Below, piece by piece: positions 33,733-43,553 of a stretch of DNA of 49,740 nucleotides (the first letter of the stretch is position 1; every line of letters starts with the position of its first letter). The notes under the pieces are model-generated. The model ran no database searches and was not told the DNA's origin. It saw only the letters and a list, made by a program, of their open reading frames with translations. A program made the position numbers and the translations under genes. Source of the stretch: Flavobacterium sp. (GTDB taxonomy: Bacteria; Bacteroidota; Bacteroidia; Flavobacteriales; Flavobacteriaceae). The stretch spans positions 1 through 49,740 of the forward strand of contig JAGOJA010000006.1 in the NCBI GenBank assembly GCA_017995345.1. The letters are read 5' to 3'.

Positions 33733-34734
33733 TTATACTTTAAAAAATAATTCTGGAAAAGCCACTTCTGGTTTTTGTCGCAAAATAATTACTTTAAAAT
33801 AGGAATGCATGAAACCCATTCCATAACCGTAAAATTGTTTCCAAATCGCAATTATTGACAAATAACCTATTTTGATACTTTTATTCTGAAATGATGATAC
33901 CAAAAACAACAGTAAAAAATAAATAAAATACAATTGCAGTAGGTAATCAAAATTAAAAACTAACAACAACACAATTGAAGCAAAAAATCCAATAATGAAA
34001 ACCGAAGGAAAGAAAAAAGTAAGTTTATTGTATTTTGGATACCAACTGTTTAAGATTGGTCGCGCTTTACCAAATTTATTAACCTGAACCGAAAACTTAT
34101 CCCAATCAATCCTTCTCTTATGATATACATACGCATTTGGGAACAGTTTGGTTTCGAAACCAAGATTCCATAATCGTATGGATAGATCTGGATCTTCACC
34201 TGGATGGATATTTCCAAATCCTTTTGATGCTTCAAACGCTTTTTTTGACAAGCCCATATTAAAGCTTCTAGGTTGAAATTTGTCGATTTTTTCGGAACCA
34301 CCTCTAATTCCACCGGTGGTTAGAAATGAAGTCATTGCAAAATTTATTGCTTTTTGAATATCTGAAAAACTATCTAGAGCTTTATCTGGTCCTCCAAAAC
34401 AATCAACATAATGTTGTTTTAAAGCCGTATCAACTTCGGACAGATACTGCTTTGGAATAATACAATCCGAATCAAAAATAAGGAAGTAATCGCCTCTGGC
34501 ATTTCTCATTCCATAATTCCTAGAATCACCAGGTCCAGAATTCTCCTTGAAATAATAGGAAATATCAAGTCTGTCACCGTATTTTCGGGCGACATCCTTA
34601 CAAACTAAAGTAGAACCATCTTCTACTAATACAATTTCAAATATTTCTTTATATGTTGTTTGACATAAACTTTCTAAAAGCTCGTCTACTTCGTCTGGCC
34701 GATTATAAACTGGGATTATTAAGGAAAATAACAT
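33733..34734 (-). CDS. Family 2 glycosyltransferase, membrane-associated
   Basis: This 333-residue GT-A glycosyltransferase opens with SLIIPVYNRPDEVDELLESL, has the metal-binding Asp motif FDSDCIIP, and a later GEDPDLSIRLW block. The C-terminal third has two membrane helices (VFIIGFFASIVLLLVF and LYFIYFLLLFLV). It probably adds a sugar to a lipid or polysaccharide at the inner membrane; the donor is unknown. It is first in the unit GT2-coaE-kinase-regulator. Confidence 0.9.
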   Translation of the reverse strand: MLFSLIIPVYNRPDEVDELLESLCQTTYKEIFEIVLVEDGSTLVCKDVARKYGDRLDISYYFKENSGPGDSRNYGMRNARGDYFLIFDSDCIIPKQYLSEVDTALKQHYVDCFGGPDKALDSFSDIQKAINFAMTSFLTTGGIRGGSEKIDKFQPRSFNMGLSKKAFEASKGFGNIHPGEDPDLSIRLWNLGFETKLFPNAYVYHKRRIDWDKFSVQVNKFGKARPILNSWYPKYNKLTFFFPSVFIIGFFASIVLLLVFNFDYLLQLYFIYFLLLFLVSSFQNKSIKIGYLSIIAIWKQFYGYGMGFMHSYFKVIILRQKPEVAFPELFFKV

Positions 34735-34786
34735 AAAATTAGAATGTGGTATTAGTATTTTATTTTTAAGTCTTGAAAATTTTTAA

Positions 34787-34794
34787 CAAATATA
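34787..34794 (-). promoter_or_regulatory. -7 promoter box of the GT2-coaE unit
   Basis: On the minus strand this reads TATATTTG, a match to TAnnTTTG, 52 bases before the GT2 start codon and just after the fabV terminator. Confidence 0.6.
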
Positions 34795-34806
34795 ATCTTT
34801 ATCCAT

Positions 34807-34840
34807 AAAAAAACCATCAACTATTAATTGATGGTTTTAT
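34807..34840. terminator. fabV terminator
   Basis: AAAACCATCAA and TTGATGGTTTT form a perfect 11-bp stem. On the minus strand it is followed by a T-rich tract, ending the recN-fabV side of the cluster. Confidence 0.85.
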
Positions 34841-34865
34841 AAATGTTTTTAAATACAATAGAATA

Positions 34866-36056
34866 TTAAGTAATACTTTCGATGTTTACCATTTCGTTCG
34901 TATCCACTTCATAATCAACTCCATCAACGTCAAAGCCGAATAGATTGTAAAAATCTTTTCTATACCCTTCTAAATCACCTATTTCAGATAAATTTTCAGT
35001 AACAGCTTCACCCCATAATTTAGCTATTTTTTCCTGAACGTCAGAACGCATTTCCCAGTCGTCAACACGAATTCTACCTTTCTCATCTACAGGAATTTCA
35101 TTTCCAGTAAACAATCGTTCTTGATACAAACGTTGAATTTGCTCAATGCAACCTTCATGAATTCCTTCTTCTTTCATTATTTTATACAACAATGAAATAT
35201 ACAATGGAATAACTGGAATGGCTGAACTTGCTTGTGTAACCAATGCTTTATTTACAGAAACAAATGCTTTTCCATCAATATCAGCTAAACTGTCCGTGAT
35301 TGCAAATGCAGTTGCTTCAAGATGATCTTTGGCACGCCCAATTGTTCCTTTTCTATATACTGCTTCAGTCAATGACGGTCCTATATATGAATAAGCAACA
35401 GTTATTGCGCCAGGAGCCAATAGGTTTTGAGCTTTTAAAGCATCTATCCACATTGCCCAATCTTCACCACCCATCACGGCAATCGTATTTTCAATATCAT
35501 CACCATTACACGGTTCAATAGAGATTTCAGATACTTTTCCCGAATGAAAATCAACTGTTTTGTTAGTATATACATCGCCAATTGGTTTCAAAACAGAACG
35601 ATGTAAAACGCCAGTAACTGGATGCAAACGAACAGGAGAAGCTAAACTATAAATAACTAAATCTACTTGACCTAAATCTGATTTGATAAGAGCTAATGTT
35701 TGTTGTTTTATTTCATTAGAAAACGCATCTCCGTTGATACTTTTTGCGTACAAGCCTGCTTTATGCGCTTCCGTTTCAAAAGCGGCAGAATTATACCATC
35801 CAGGTGAAGCTGTTTTACCTTCTGTTGGAGGTTTTTCAAAAAACACACCAATTGTAGCTGCATCAGAACCATAAGCACTTGAAATTCTTGAAGCCAAACC
35901 AAAACCAGTTGAAGCTCCAATTACTAATACTTTTTTAGCCCCGTTTATAGGTCCTTTTGATTTTATGTATTCAATTTGGTTTTTAACATTTTGTTCGCAT
36001 CCCTTTGGGTGTGATGACGCACAAATAAATCCTCTCATTCTAGGTTCTATAATCAT
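34866..36056 (-). CDS. fabV: Enoyl-ACP reductase FabV
   Basis: This 396-residue reductase reduces enoyl-ACP (trans-2-enoyl) with NADH in the final step of fatty-acid elongation. FabV signatures are MIIEPRMRGFICASSHPKGC at the N-terminus, KVLVIGASTGFGLASRI for nucleotide binding, and the Tyr-x8-Lys catalytic pair in YRKGTIGRAK. Length is that of FabV, longer than FabI. FabV enzymes are typically insensitive to triclosan. The ATG at 36056 is chosen over an upstream frame by the family start. Two possible -7 boxes precede it. Confidence 0.95.
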   Translation of the reverse strand: MIIEPRMRGFICASSHPKGCEQNVKNQIEYIKSKGPINGAKKVLVIGASTGFGLASRISSAYGSDAATIGVFFEKPPTEGKTASPGWYNSAAFETEAHKAGLYAKSINGDAFSNEIKQQTLALIKSDLGQVDLVIYSLASPVRLHPVTGVLHRSVLKPIGDVYTNKTVDFHSGKVSEISIEPCNGDDIENTIAVMGGEDWAMWIDALKAQNLLAPGAITVAYSYIGPSLTEAVYRKGTIGRAKDHLEATAFAITDSLADIDGKAFVSVNKALVTQASSAIPVIPLYISLLYKIMKEEGIHEGCIEQIQRLYQERLFTGNEIPVDEKGRIRVDDWEMRSDVQEKIAKLWGEAVTENLSEIGDLEGYRKDFYNLFGFDVDGVDYEVDTNEMVNIESIT

Positions 36057-36101
36057 ATTTTTGGTAATTCGTTTATTTATATATTCTTCAAATAATATTT
36101 T

Positions 36102-36137
36102 CAAATGTAAACTTATGAACTTAAGGTGACAAATATA
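36102..36137 (-). promoter_or_regulatory. Possible tandem -7 boxes of fabV
   Basis: On the minus strand TACATTTG (36102-36109) and TATATTTG (36130-36137) both match TAnnTTTG. Either could give fabV a promoter separate from recN. Confidence 0.5.
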
Positions 36138-36147
36138 GGGCAAAAAA

Positions 36148-37800
36148 TTAGTTCAACAAGGCTTTCGCGTGATTTAAGGCAGAGTCCGAAACGATTGTCC
36201 CTGATAACATTTGAGCAATCTCGACCACTCTTTCGTCATTGCTTAGCAATTTCAATTCAGATTGTGTATCCTCGCCAACAGTTGATTTAAACACTTTGAA
36301 ATGAGTATTTCCTTTTGCGGCAATTTGCGGCAAATGCGTAATTGCAAAAACTTGCATTTCCTGACTCATTTCTTTCATGATTTCTCCCATTCTAATAGCT
36401 ATTTCTCCAGAAACACCAGTATCAATTTCATCGAAAATTAAGGTTGGTAATTTTGAGTATTGTGCCAATATTGCTTTAACAGCAAGCATAATCCTTGACA
36501 TTTCTCCACCAGAAGCCACTTTTTTTAACAAACCAAAATCAGTTCCTTTGTTAGCAGAGAATAAAAATTGAAGTTCATCTTTTCCGTTTTGAAAATAGGT
36601 TTCTGTCCTATTAATTTCAATTTTGAAACGCACATTAGGCATTCCCAATGTTTCTAAAATGGCAATCAATTTTTGAGATAAAACCGGAATCGATTCCAAG
36701 CGATTAGTATGTAATCTGGTCGAAAAAGCATCTAATTCAACTGCTTTTTGTTCAATAGAAATCATTAGTGCTGCAATTTCTTCTTCCATATTGCCTAATT
36801 CCAAAACTGAATTTTCTAGATTAGCTTGAATTTCAAGTAATTCATCTACAGTGGCAACCTGATGTTTCTTCTGTAAATTAAAAATTACCTGCAGTTTTTG
36901 ACTAATTAAATCTAATTGCTCTGGATCATTAATCAACTTTTCAGAGCAACGATTCATCTCTTCGGCAATATCATCAAATTCTATCGTCAAACTTGTAATT
37001 CTTTCTAACAAAGAATGATACTCTACTGAAAAAGAGGCGATTTTTTGTAATGAAATTTTAATCTCATTCAAATTATGAAGTACACCAATTTGTTCTTCAT
37101 TGGCAATAGCCAAAGACCTATCAATAGATTCTTTTATAATCTCAACATTATTTAATTTTTCGAAATCGGCCTCAAGAATCTCCTGTTCACCCAATTTTAA
37201 TTGAGCTACAACTAACTCATCCAATAAAAAAGTATTGTATTCCTGTTCTTTCTTAGACTCGTTTTGTCTTTTCAGCAATGCGTTTAATTTGGATTTATCC
37301 AATTTATAGCTTTTTAAAAGCGACTGATACTCCAGAATTATTTCTTTATTATTGGCAATTGCGTCAATAATATTAAACTGCACATTTTCATCCGAAAGCT
37401 CCTGAGTTTGCTGTTGCGAATGAATATCAATCAAGAACAAGCTCAATTCCTGAAGTTCTTGGAGATTTACGGGACTGTCATTGATAAAAGCCCTGGATTT
37501 CCCCGAAGACAAGATTTCACGTCTAATTATAGTGTCATCTTCATAATCTAAATCATTGGCTTCAAAAAATGGCAACAAATTATATTTTGAAATCTCAAAA
37601 TGAGCTTCAATAATACATTTTTCTTCCTTATTTTTCAAAGAAGTTAAGTCGGCTCTTTTTCCTAAAACCAGTCCTAGTGCTCCTAGAATTATTGATTTAC
37701 CAGCGCCTGTTTCCCCAGTTATTGTTGAAAAACCTTTTGAAAAATCGATAGTCAATTTTTCTATTAAAGCATAGTTTTTTATCGAAAGTGACGTTATCAT
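36148..37800 (-). CDS. recN: DNA repair protein RecN
   Basis: This 550-residue SMC-like ATPase takes part in double-strand break repair. The Walker A is TITGETGAGKSIILGALG near residue 30, the central part has two long coiled-coil arms, and the C-terminal head contains LKKVASGGEMSRIMLA (signature) and TLIFDEIDTGVSG (Walker B). Length matches RecN. It lies 42 bases after the DUF4835 gene in the same orientation and before fabV. Confidence 0.96.
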   Translation of the reverse strand: MITSLSIKNYALIEKLTIDFSKGFSTITGETGAGKSIILGALGLVLGKRADLTSLKNKEEKCIIEAHFEISKYNLLPFFEANDLDYEDDTIIRREILSSGKSRAFINDSPVNLQELQELSLFLIDIHSQQQTQELSDENVQFNIIDAIANNKEIILEYQSLLKSYKLDKSKLNALLKRQNESKKEQEYNTFLLDELVVAQLKLGEQEILEADFEKLNNVEIIKESIDRSLAIANEEQIGVLHNLNEIKISLQKIASFSVEYHSLLERITSLTIEFDDIAEEMNRCSEKLINDPEQLDLISQKLQVIFNLQKKHQVATVDELLEIQANLENSVLELGNMEEEIAALMISIEQKAVELDAFSTRLHTNRLESIPVLSQKLIAILETLGMPNVRFKIEINRTETYFQNGKDELQFLFSANKGTDFGLLKKVASGGEMSRIMLAVKAILAQYSKLPTLIFDEIDTGVSGEIAIRMGEIMKEMSQEMQVFAITHLPQIAAKGNTHFKVFKSTVGEDTQSELKLLSNDERVVEIAQMLSGTIVSDSALNHAKALLN

Positions 37801-37842
37801 TTACTATATTATTTTTTAGGAAGGGCTAAAATCAAAGACGAA

Positions 37843-38727
37843 TTAATATTTAATAGACCCCCATTTACTTGAGTTCAAAGGAGAAATTTTATTCAGATTG
37901 TCGACTAAATCAGATATAGTAATACTTGGTCCACCAGAAAATACAGCTACTATTTCATCAGATTTAGCATCCAAAAAGACACGCGTTAAAAACGCATTGG
38001 GTCTCGCTTGATTTACTTTTTCCAAATTAATTAGTGCCACTTTTATTTTTTCTTTCGAAGTTTTCAAATCCTGACTCATTACATCCAAACCAGTATGATA
38101 ATCATGCATAGTTTGTCTGATTTGTTTGAAAGGCGGTGATAAAATATCATTTATCAAAAAATACCTAGTTTGGTTTCCATCCGTTTGACTCCACCCTTTT
38201 GATCCACCTTGTTGCGCCACATTCGAGATGTTTTGGGCGATTTCAAAACTAGGGGTTCCAGATTGAGCAACAAATGTGTCAGCATCCATTCCTAAAATAA
38301 CATAACTATAAAACGCCAGAACAGAAACTAAATTAGAATCAAACGTAGTTGGATTAAATATTAGATTCTCAAACTCAATATATCTAAAATTAAAATCTTT
38401 ATCATTATAATTTAAAACTGGAGAGGAATATGAGGAATTAAAAATAGGCCTCGAAGACTGAACTTGAATGGTCGCTGTAAATTGATCTGAACTATTAGCA
38501 GAAATAGTGATATACATCGAACAATTAATTTTTTCGTTTTGTTTCAGTACCTGACCTGTCCAATCTGTTTTATTTACAAACTCACTTATAGAAGTTTCTA
38601 AGGTTTTAAAAACTTGTTGATTTGTGGCACTTAACCTTTGTGAATCTACGGTCACCACACAGTTTAACTGTTGCGCTTGGGCAAAACCAAAAATAAAAAG
38701 CAGCAAAAAAGTAACTATTTTATTCAT
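37843..38727 (-). CDS. DUF4835 family secreted protein
   Basis: This 294-residue protein has a signal peptide (MNKIVTFLLLFIFGFAQAQ). The family is DUF4835: LNCVVTVDSQRLSATNQQVF, FVNKTDWTGQVLKQNEKI and YSYVILGMDADTF. It is probably periplasmic or on the cell surface. Its function is unknown. In Bacteroidota it is regularly found between coaBC and recN, as here. Confidence 0.9.
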   Translation of the reverse strand: MNKIVTFLLLFIFGFAQAQQLNCVVTVDSQRLSATNQQVFKTLETSISEFVNKTDWTGQVLKQNEKINCSMYITISANSSDQFTATIQVQSSRPIFNSSYSSPVLNYNDKDFNFRYIEFENLIFNPTTFDSNLVSVLAFYSYVILGMDADTFVAQSGTPSFEIAQNISNVAQQGGSKGWSQTDGNQTRYFLINDILSPPFKQIRQTMHDYHTGLDVMSQDLKTSKEKIKVALINLEKVNQARPNAFLTRVFLDAKSDEIVAVFSGGPSITISDLVDNLNKISPLNSSKWGSIKY

Positions 38728-38792
38728 CTGTAGATTTCTATTTTTTATTGATTTTGACTAAATCACAACTATTGTTAATTAGCGACTTCCTT

Positions 38793-40013
38793 TTACGATT
38801 GTAAAATCCCAAAATGAGATATTACTTTGTTTAGGATATCGTCTGCCACCGCTTCTTTTGTTTTTAATTCCATAGGTTCGATATTGAAAAATTTATCAAT
38901 AAAAGTAACCTTATTGGTTGGTTTGCTAAAACCTGCACCTTGATCTTGTAACGAATTTAAAACTATCAAATCTAAGTTTTTTTTCTGAATTTTCAACTTT
39001 GCATTTTCAATTTCATTTTCTGTTTCTAAAGCAAAACCTATCAGAAACTGATTTTTCTTTTGTTCACCCAAAGACGCTAAAATATCTTTCGTTTTTTCGA
39101 GTTCTATTACAAAATCATCAGCTGCTTTTTTTATTTTTTGTTGTGCAACATTTTTAGGTCTATAATCCGCAACAGCTGCAGCTGCAATGGCTACATCGAC
39201 ATCAGCATAAAACTGATGACAAGCGATGTACATTTCTTCTGCTGAAACTACAGAGACTACCTTTATCAATGGATTTGAAACTTTACAATGTGTAGGTCCA
39301 GAAACCAGAATCACCGAGGCCCCTAAATTAGCGGCACTTAGAGCGATATCAAACCCCATTTTACCCGAAGAGTGATTTCCTATAAAACGTACAGGATCAA
39401 TCGCTTCGTATGTTGGACCAGCAGTAATTAATATTTTTTGCCCTTTAAGGGGCAATCTGCTTTCTAAATCAGCTTCTATAAAAGCAACAATGTTCTCTGG
39501 TTCAGCCATTCTACCTTCACCAGATAAACCACTAGCTAATTCGCCGCTTTCGGCAGGAATCATAGTGTTCCCAAATTGTTCCAATTTCTTGAAACTATCT
39601 AAGGTTGATGGATGAATATACATGTCCAGATCCATTGCAGGAGCAAAATATACTGGACATTTTGCTGATAAATAGACTGCAATCAAAAGATTATCGCAAG
39701 TCCCATTTGTCATTTTGGATAAAGTGTTAGCTGTTGCAGGGGCAATAACCATCATATCAGCCCAAAGTGCTAATTCAACATGGTTATTCCATTTTCCATT
39801 CTCATCTTCTTGATTATAAAATCCAGAATATACAGGATTTTTTGACAAAGTAGATAAGGTAAGGGGAGTTATAAAATCCTTAGAAGCAGGTGTCATTATC
39901 ACTTGGACATGTGCACCTGCTTTTATGAAAAGTCGAACTAAAGTAGCTGTTTTATAAGCTGCAATTCCGCCAGAAATCCCTAGTAGAATTTTCTTACCGC
40001 TTAAAACTGACAT
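38793..40013 (-). CDS. coaBC: CoaBC pantothenate-to-CoA bifunctional enzyme
   Basis: This 406-residue protein carries two coenzyme-A steps. The N-terminal flavodoxin-like decarboxylase (CoaC) shows ILLGISGGIAAYKTATLVR, NHVELALWADMMVIAPATAN and PAMDLDMY. The C-terminal ligase (CoaB) shows ILITAGPTYEAIDPVRFIGN, SSGKMG and AAAVADYRP. It joins phosphopantothenate to cysteine and then decarboxylates the product. It follows rpoZ by eight bases. Confidence 0.95.
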   Translation of the reverse strand: MSVLSGKKILLGISGGIAAYKTATLVRLFIKAGAHVQVIMTPASKDFITPLTLSTLSKNPVYSGFYNQEDENGKWNNHVELALWADMMVIAPATANTLSKMTNGTCDNLLIAVYLSAKCPVYFAPAMDLDMYIHPSTLDSFKKLEQFGNTMIPAESGELASGLSGEGRMAEPENIVAFIEADLESRLPLKGQKILITAGPTYEAIDPVRFIGNHSSGKMGFDIALSAANLGASVILVSGPTHCKVSNPLIKVVSVVSAEEMYIACHQFYADVDVAIAAAAVADYRPKNVAQQKIKKAADDFVIELEKTKDILASLGEQKKNQFLIGFALETENEIENAKLKIQKKNLDLIVLNSLQDQGAGFSKPTNKVTFIDKFFNIEPMELKTKEAVADDILNKVISHFGILQS

Positions 40014-40021
40014 AACACTTA

Positions 40022-40339
40022 TTATTTATTTGAATCTCTATAGTAAATTTTACCATCTAACCATTCTTGAACTGCTAACGCATGTGGCTTTGGTAATTTT
40101 TCGTAAAATTTTGAAACCTCAATTTGTTCTTTATTTTCAAAAACTTCTTCAAGACTGTCATTATATGTAGCGAATTCTTCCAGTTTTTCAGTCAATTCTT
40201 TTTTAATTTCAGAATTAATTTGGCTTGCTCTTTTAGCTATAATGGTTATTGCTTCATACACATTACCAGTAGGTTCTTCAATAACATTCTTGTTGTATGT
40301 TATTGTATTTACTGGAGCATTCGTCTTTTTTAAATCCAT
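40022..40339 (-). CDS. rpoZ: RNA polymerase omega subunit, Bacteroidota type
   Basis: This 105-residue protein matches the Bacteroidota form of omega, with GNVYEAITIIAKRASQINSEIKKE-type N-terminal helices split here as GNVYEAITIIAKRA, and LPKPHALAVQEWLDGKIYY at the end. Omega helps assemble and stabilise RNA polymerase. It sits between bamD and coaBC with gaps of eight bases on each side, so it is co-transcribed with both. Confidence 0.88.
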   Translation of the reverse strand: MDLKKTNAPVNTITYNKNVIEEPTGNVYEAITIIAKRASQINSEIKKELTEKLEEFATYNDSLEEVFENKEQIEVSKFYEKLPKPHALAVQEWLDGKIYYRDSNK

Positions 40340-40347
40340 GACTTTAT

Positions 40348-41142
40348 TTATTTAGTAAATTTTTGTAAATCTTTATCTATTCGAACTAACATTTCGTTAG
40401 CTACTTTTTTGTATTTAGTTTCAGCATTAAATTTTATCAAATTTGATTGTGCAACTTTGGCAACATTTAAACGCTCTTCCATTTTTGAAGGAATACTATT
40501 AATGGCCAATTGATAGGCTGAATCTAATTTATAATACAAAGCATCTTCTTTGTATGGAGTTCCAGGATAATCAGCAACAAAATTATCTAAAGCCACAATA
40601 GCTGATTTATAATCTGAAATTGTATTGTATCCTTTAGCATTTTCAAATACTTTTTTCTCAATTTTCTCACTTAACATTTTTACAGTCGCATTTGCTTCTG
40701 CTAAATACTCAGAATTAGGATAACTATCAATAAATGTTTGCAATTTATCTAACGCTTTTGTTGTATCTGTTTGATCTAGACTGAAAACTGGCGATAACAT
40801 AGAGTAGCTTTTTGCACCTAAATATGCGGCTTCTTGCAATTTTTCACTTTTTGGATAACCCGAAACAAAACTTTCAAATTGATATCCTGCTAAATAGTAT
40901 TGCTTCGTTTTGTAATACGATTGAGAAAACATATAAAATAATTTTTCCGCTTGAGGTTTTCCTCTGTAAGCAGGACCAATTTGCTCAAAAATACGAATTG
41001 CTTTGGTATATTTACCTGCATCATATAATTTAGTGGCCATTTCAAATTTAACAGCGACATCTTCGGATTTTAATGCTTTTTGGTATTCGCTACAAGAACT
41101 AAAAACAGCAATAAGTAGCAATAGAGATAATATTTTTTTCAT
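40348..41142 (-). CDS. bamD: Outer membrane assembly lipoprotein BamD
   Basis: This 264-residue TPR lipoprotein is part of the beta-barrel assembly machine. It has a lipoprotein signal with lipobox VFSSC and then repeated helical pairs, such as ATKLYDAGKYTKAIRIFEQI, LAGYQFESFVSGYPKSEKLQ and YKSAIVALDNFVADYPG. The start is the ATG at 41142, because an upstream frame would place 23 residues before the signal. A TAAATTTG promoter box and two small hairpins lie in its leader. Confidence 0.92.
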   Translation of the reverse strand: MKKILSLLLLIAVFSSCSEYQKALKSEDVAVKFEMATKLYDAGKYTKAIRIFEQIGPAYRGKPQAEKLFYMFSQSYYKTKQYYLAGYQFESFVSGYPKSEKLQEAAYLGAKSYSMLSPVFSLDQTDTTKALDKLQTFIDSYPNSEYLAEANATVKMLSEKIEKKVFENAKGYNTISDYKSAIVALDNFVADYPGTPYKEDALYYKLDSAYQLAINSIPSKMEERLNVAKVAQSNLIKFNAETKYKKVANEMLVRIDKDLQKFTK

Positions 41143-41208
41143 TTTTTTACTTTTTTTATGATTTCTTTGGTTGAAACAACCCACGAAACCATACCGAAGT
41201 TTCGGTTG

Positions 41209-41216
41209 CAAATTTA
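41209..41216 (-). promoter_or_regulatory. -7 promoter box of bamD
   Basis: On the minus strand this reads TAAATTTG. The leader to the bamD ATG is about 60 bases and contains the small hairpins CCGAA/TTCGG (41194-41205) and GGTTG/CAACC (41169-41181). Confidence 0.6.
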
Positions 41217-41257
41217 GTTATTAATTTAGCGACTTCAAAATATATTTTTTGTTTAAA

Positions 41258-41282
41258 AAAAGACTGTTTTTTTTAGTCTTGT
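41258..41282 (-). terminator. dapA terminator overlapping its stop codon
   Basis: On the minus strand AAGACT and AGTCTT pair around an A-rich loop and are followed by seven Ts. The left arm contains the last codons and the TAA of dapA. Confidence 0.65.
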
Positions 41283-42160
41283 TTATTGATTTTTTTAACA
41301 AACTGATTGATTCTGTTTGCTAGCGAATCATCAACTTTTACTAATGGCAAACGCACTGTGTTTCCTGAGATTCTTAGTGATAGAAGCACTTGTTTGATCC
41401 CAGCTGGATTTCCTTGCTCAAAAATCATGTCAATACAATCCGCTAAAAGATATTGAGATTTAAATGCTTCATCTACTTTACGATTCAAACCCAATCGAAT
41501 CATTTCAGAAAATTCTTTAGGAAAAGCTTGCCCGATGACAGATATAACGCCAGATCCTCCTGCTAAAACCATTGGCAAAGCAATCATGTCATCACCGGAA
41601 ATCACGAGAAAATCTTTTGGTTTGTTTTTTAATAATTGCATCGCCTGAACAAGATCTCCAGCAGCTTCCTTAATTGCTACAATATTTTTGAAATCATGAG
41701 CTAACCGTATAACTGTTGTAGGCAACATGTTACTTGCTGTCCTTCCAGGAACATTATATAAAATTATTGGAATTGGAGCCGCTTCCGCAATGGCTTTGAA
41801 ATGTTGATAAATCCCTTCTTGAGTGGGTTTATTATAATATGGAGAAACCGAAAGTATGGCGGCAAATGCAGATAAATCTCTTGTTTTTAATTCTTCAACT
41901 ACTTCCATAGTATTGTTACCTCCTACGCCTAATACTAATGGTAAGCTCCCATTATTAGCTTCGATTACGGTACGAATAACCAATTCTTTTTCATCCAAAG
42001 ACAATGTGGCATTCTCTGCAGTTGTACCCATAACCACTAGATATTCAATTCCACCATCGATAGAAAAATTTACAATTTTTTTTAATGCTTCAGTGTCAAT
42101 TGAAAAGTCTTCCTTAAATGGAGTTACTAGAGCAACACCAGTTCCTATTAATGATTGCAT
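41273..42160 (-). CDS. dapA: 4-hydroxy-tetrahydrodipicolinate synthase DapA
   Basis: This 295-residue aldolase condenses pyruvate with aspartate semialdehyde in lysine and peptidoglycan-precursor synthesis. Seen are [28 protein letters not shown], the catalytic Tyr in [10 protein letters not shown] and the Schiff-base Lys in [11 protein letters not shown]. Length is typical. It lies seven bases after the DUF6913 gene; bamD follows after its own promoter. The terminator at 41258-41282 overlaps its stop. Confidence 0.96.
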   Translation of the reverse strand: MQSLIGTGVALVTPFKEDFSIDTEALKKIVNFSIDGGIEYLVVMGTTAENATLSLDEKELVIRTVIEANNGSLPLVLGVGGNNTMEVVEELKTRDLSAFAAILSVSPYYNKPTQEGIYQHFKAIAEAAPIPIILYNVPGRTASNMLPTTVIRLAHDFKNIVAIKEAAGDLVQAMQLLKNKPKDFLVISGDDMIALPMVLAGGSGVISVIGQAFPKEFSEMIRLGLNRKVDEAFKSQYLLADCIDMIFEQGNPAGIKQVLLSLRISGNTVRLPLVKVDDSLANRINQFVKKINKQD

Positions 42161-42167
42161 ATTAAAT

Positions 42168-42680
42168 TTATATTTTGTTTAATAATTTTAAATATTTAAA
42201 TAATTCACTTACAAAAATGTTGTAATTATTGATTTCCGTTTTAATTATAAAATGATTTAACCTTTCGTCTATTGATGGAAACCCAACTTTAAATTCCGCT
42301 TTTGAATTGTTCGTAATTTGCATCAGAATTGCTTTTTCGATGTCGTAATAACTAATTAATAAATCAAATTTTTCATTGATAAAATCATTTATCTCAACAG
42401 ACGCAATTTGCCCACTCCATTTAAGTTTTTCTGCACTGAATGCCGTGTATTCTGTTCCTAGGTTTTTCTTTAAAACATCACTATAAACGATTGTTTTTAT
42501 GTTTTTCAATAAAATTCCGTGTGCTTTTAGCTCTTTAATTACTAGTTCTGTTTTTAGAAAATCAGTGATATCAACCAGCAAACCAACTGTTACTATAGCA
42601 TTAGCTGAAACATTAGTTTTTAAATTTTGCAAGCTATTCTTTAATGTTTTTTTTACAAAAAAATTCTTTATATAATTCAA
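42168..42680 (-). CDS. DUF6913 family protein
   Basis: This 170-residue Bacteroidota protein has a basic N-terminus ([18 protein letters not shown]), [20 protein letters not shown] and [20 protein letters not shown]. It is predicted soluble with a mixed alpha/beta fold. The function is unknown. The frame starts at TTG (42678-42680). An ATG five bases further upstream is out of frame by one base and would need one more T in the following T-run to join it. The gene begins the dapA-side operon. Confidence 0.8.
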   Translation of the reverse strand: MNYIKNFFVKKTLKNSLQNLKTNVSANAIVTVGLLVDITDFLKTELVIKELKAHGILLKNIKTIVYSDVLKKNLGTEYTAFSAEKLKWSGQIASVEINDFINEKFDLLISYYDIEKAILMQITNNSKAEFKVGFPSIDERLNHFIIKTEINNYNIFVSELFKYLKLLNKI

Positions 42681-42703
42681 AACATATTACTTTTACGTGG
42701 TTA

Positions 42704-42711
42704 CAAAATTA
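42704..42711 (-). promoter_or_regulatory. -7 promoter box of the DUF6913 gene
   Basis: On the minus strand this reads TAATTTTG, matching TAnnTTTG, 23 bases before the frame start at 42680. Confidence 0.55.
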
Positions 42712-42731
42712 ATTAATTAAGTCGCATTTAA

Positions 42732-43511
42732 ATGGTAAATCTAAAAAAGTATAACGTCGTTTCTAAACTTTTTGTTATATTCTTAACATTTTTTTTTGTT
42801 GTCTCTTGCAGCAAACAAAATTATTACGTTACTAAAATAGAAGGAAAACGAATTCCTATTACTGAAAAGGAATATCAAGTTCCTGAAATTGAAAATTTTA
42901 TCAAACCGTACAGAGAACACATCAATAAAGATTTAGACAGCGTTCTAGCCTATTGTCCACAAACATTAGATAAGAGTTCGGGCAAATGGCAAACTACAAT
43001 TGGTAATCTCATGGCTGATGTTACATTGATGAGAGGAAATCTTGTGTTTCAAGCCAGAGAAAAAAAGAATATTGACATCTGTTTGCTCAATAGCGGAGGA
43101 ATTCGTTCTATACTGCCAAAAGGAAATGTAACTGCGAGAAATGCTTTTGAAATCATGCCTTTTGAAAACAGCTTGGTTATTATCGCTTTGAAAGGGGAGC
43201 AAATTCTTGAAATGGTAGACTACTTTATCGCTGAAAAAAAACCACATCCGTTAGCCGGGATAACTTTTGCCATTGATAAAGACAATGTTGCAAAGAATAT
43301 TTTGGTCCAAGGGAAACCTATACAGAAAGAGACTATTTATTATGTGGGAACCAATGATTATTTATCTAATGGTGGAGACAACATGGATTTTTTTAAAAAA
43401 GGAGTTCAAAAATTTGACATGGATTATAAACTGCGAAACATTCTAATTGATTATTTTAAAGAAGTAGATACCATTCCTGTGATAAATGATGTTAGAATTA
43501 CAGTGGAATAA
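42732..43511 (+). CDS. 5'-nucleotidase C-terminal domain lipoprotein
   Basis: This 259-residue protein contains only the C-terminal half of UshA-type nucleotidases. It has a lipoprotein signal (lipobox FVVSC) and blocks such as TTIGNLMADVTL, LLNSGGIRSILPKG and YYVGTNDYLSNGGDNM. In UshA this part binds the nucleotide base. It follows no metal-binding phosphatase domain of its own. The metallophosphatase half is the next gene in the same orientation, so the two are probably partners. Confidence 0.9.
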   Translation: MVNLKKYNVVSKLFVIFLTFFFVVSCSKQNYYVTKIEGKRIPITEKEYQVPEIENFIKPYREHINKDLDSVLAYCPQTLDKSSGKWQTTIGNLMADVTLMRGNLVFQAREKKNIDICLLNSGGIRSILPKGNVTARNAFEIMPFENSLVIIALKGEQILEMVDYFIAEKKPHPLAGITFAIDKDNVAKNILVQGKPIQKETIYYVGTNDYLSNGGDNMDFFKKGVQKFDMDYKLRNILIDYFKEVDTIPVINDVRITVE

Positions 43512-43553
43512 ACATTCTAATTTAGATACCAAAATTGTTTTAGAAAACGCAAA

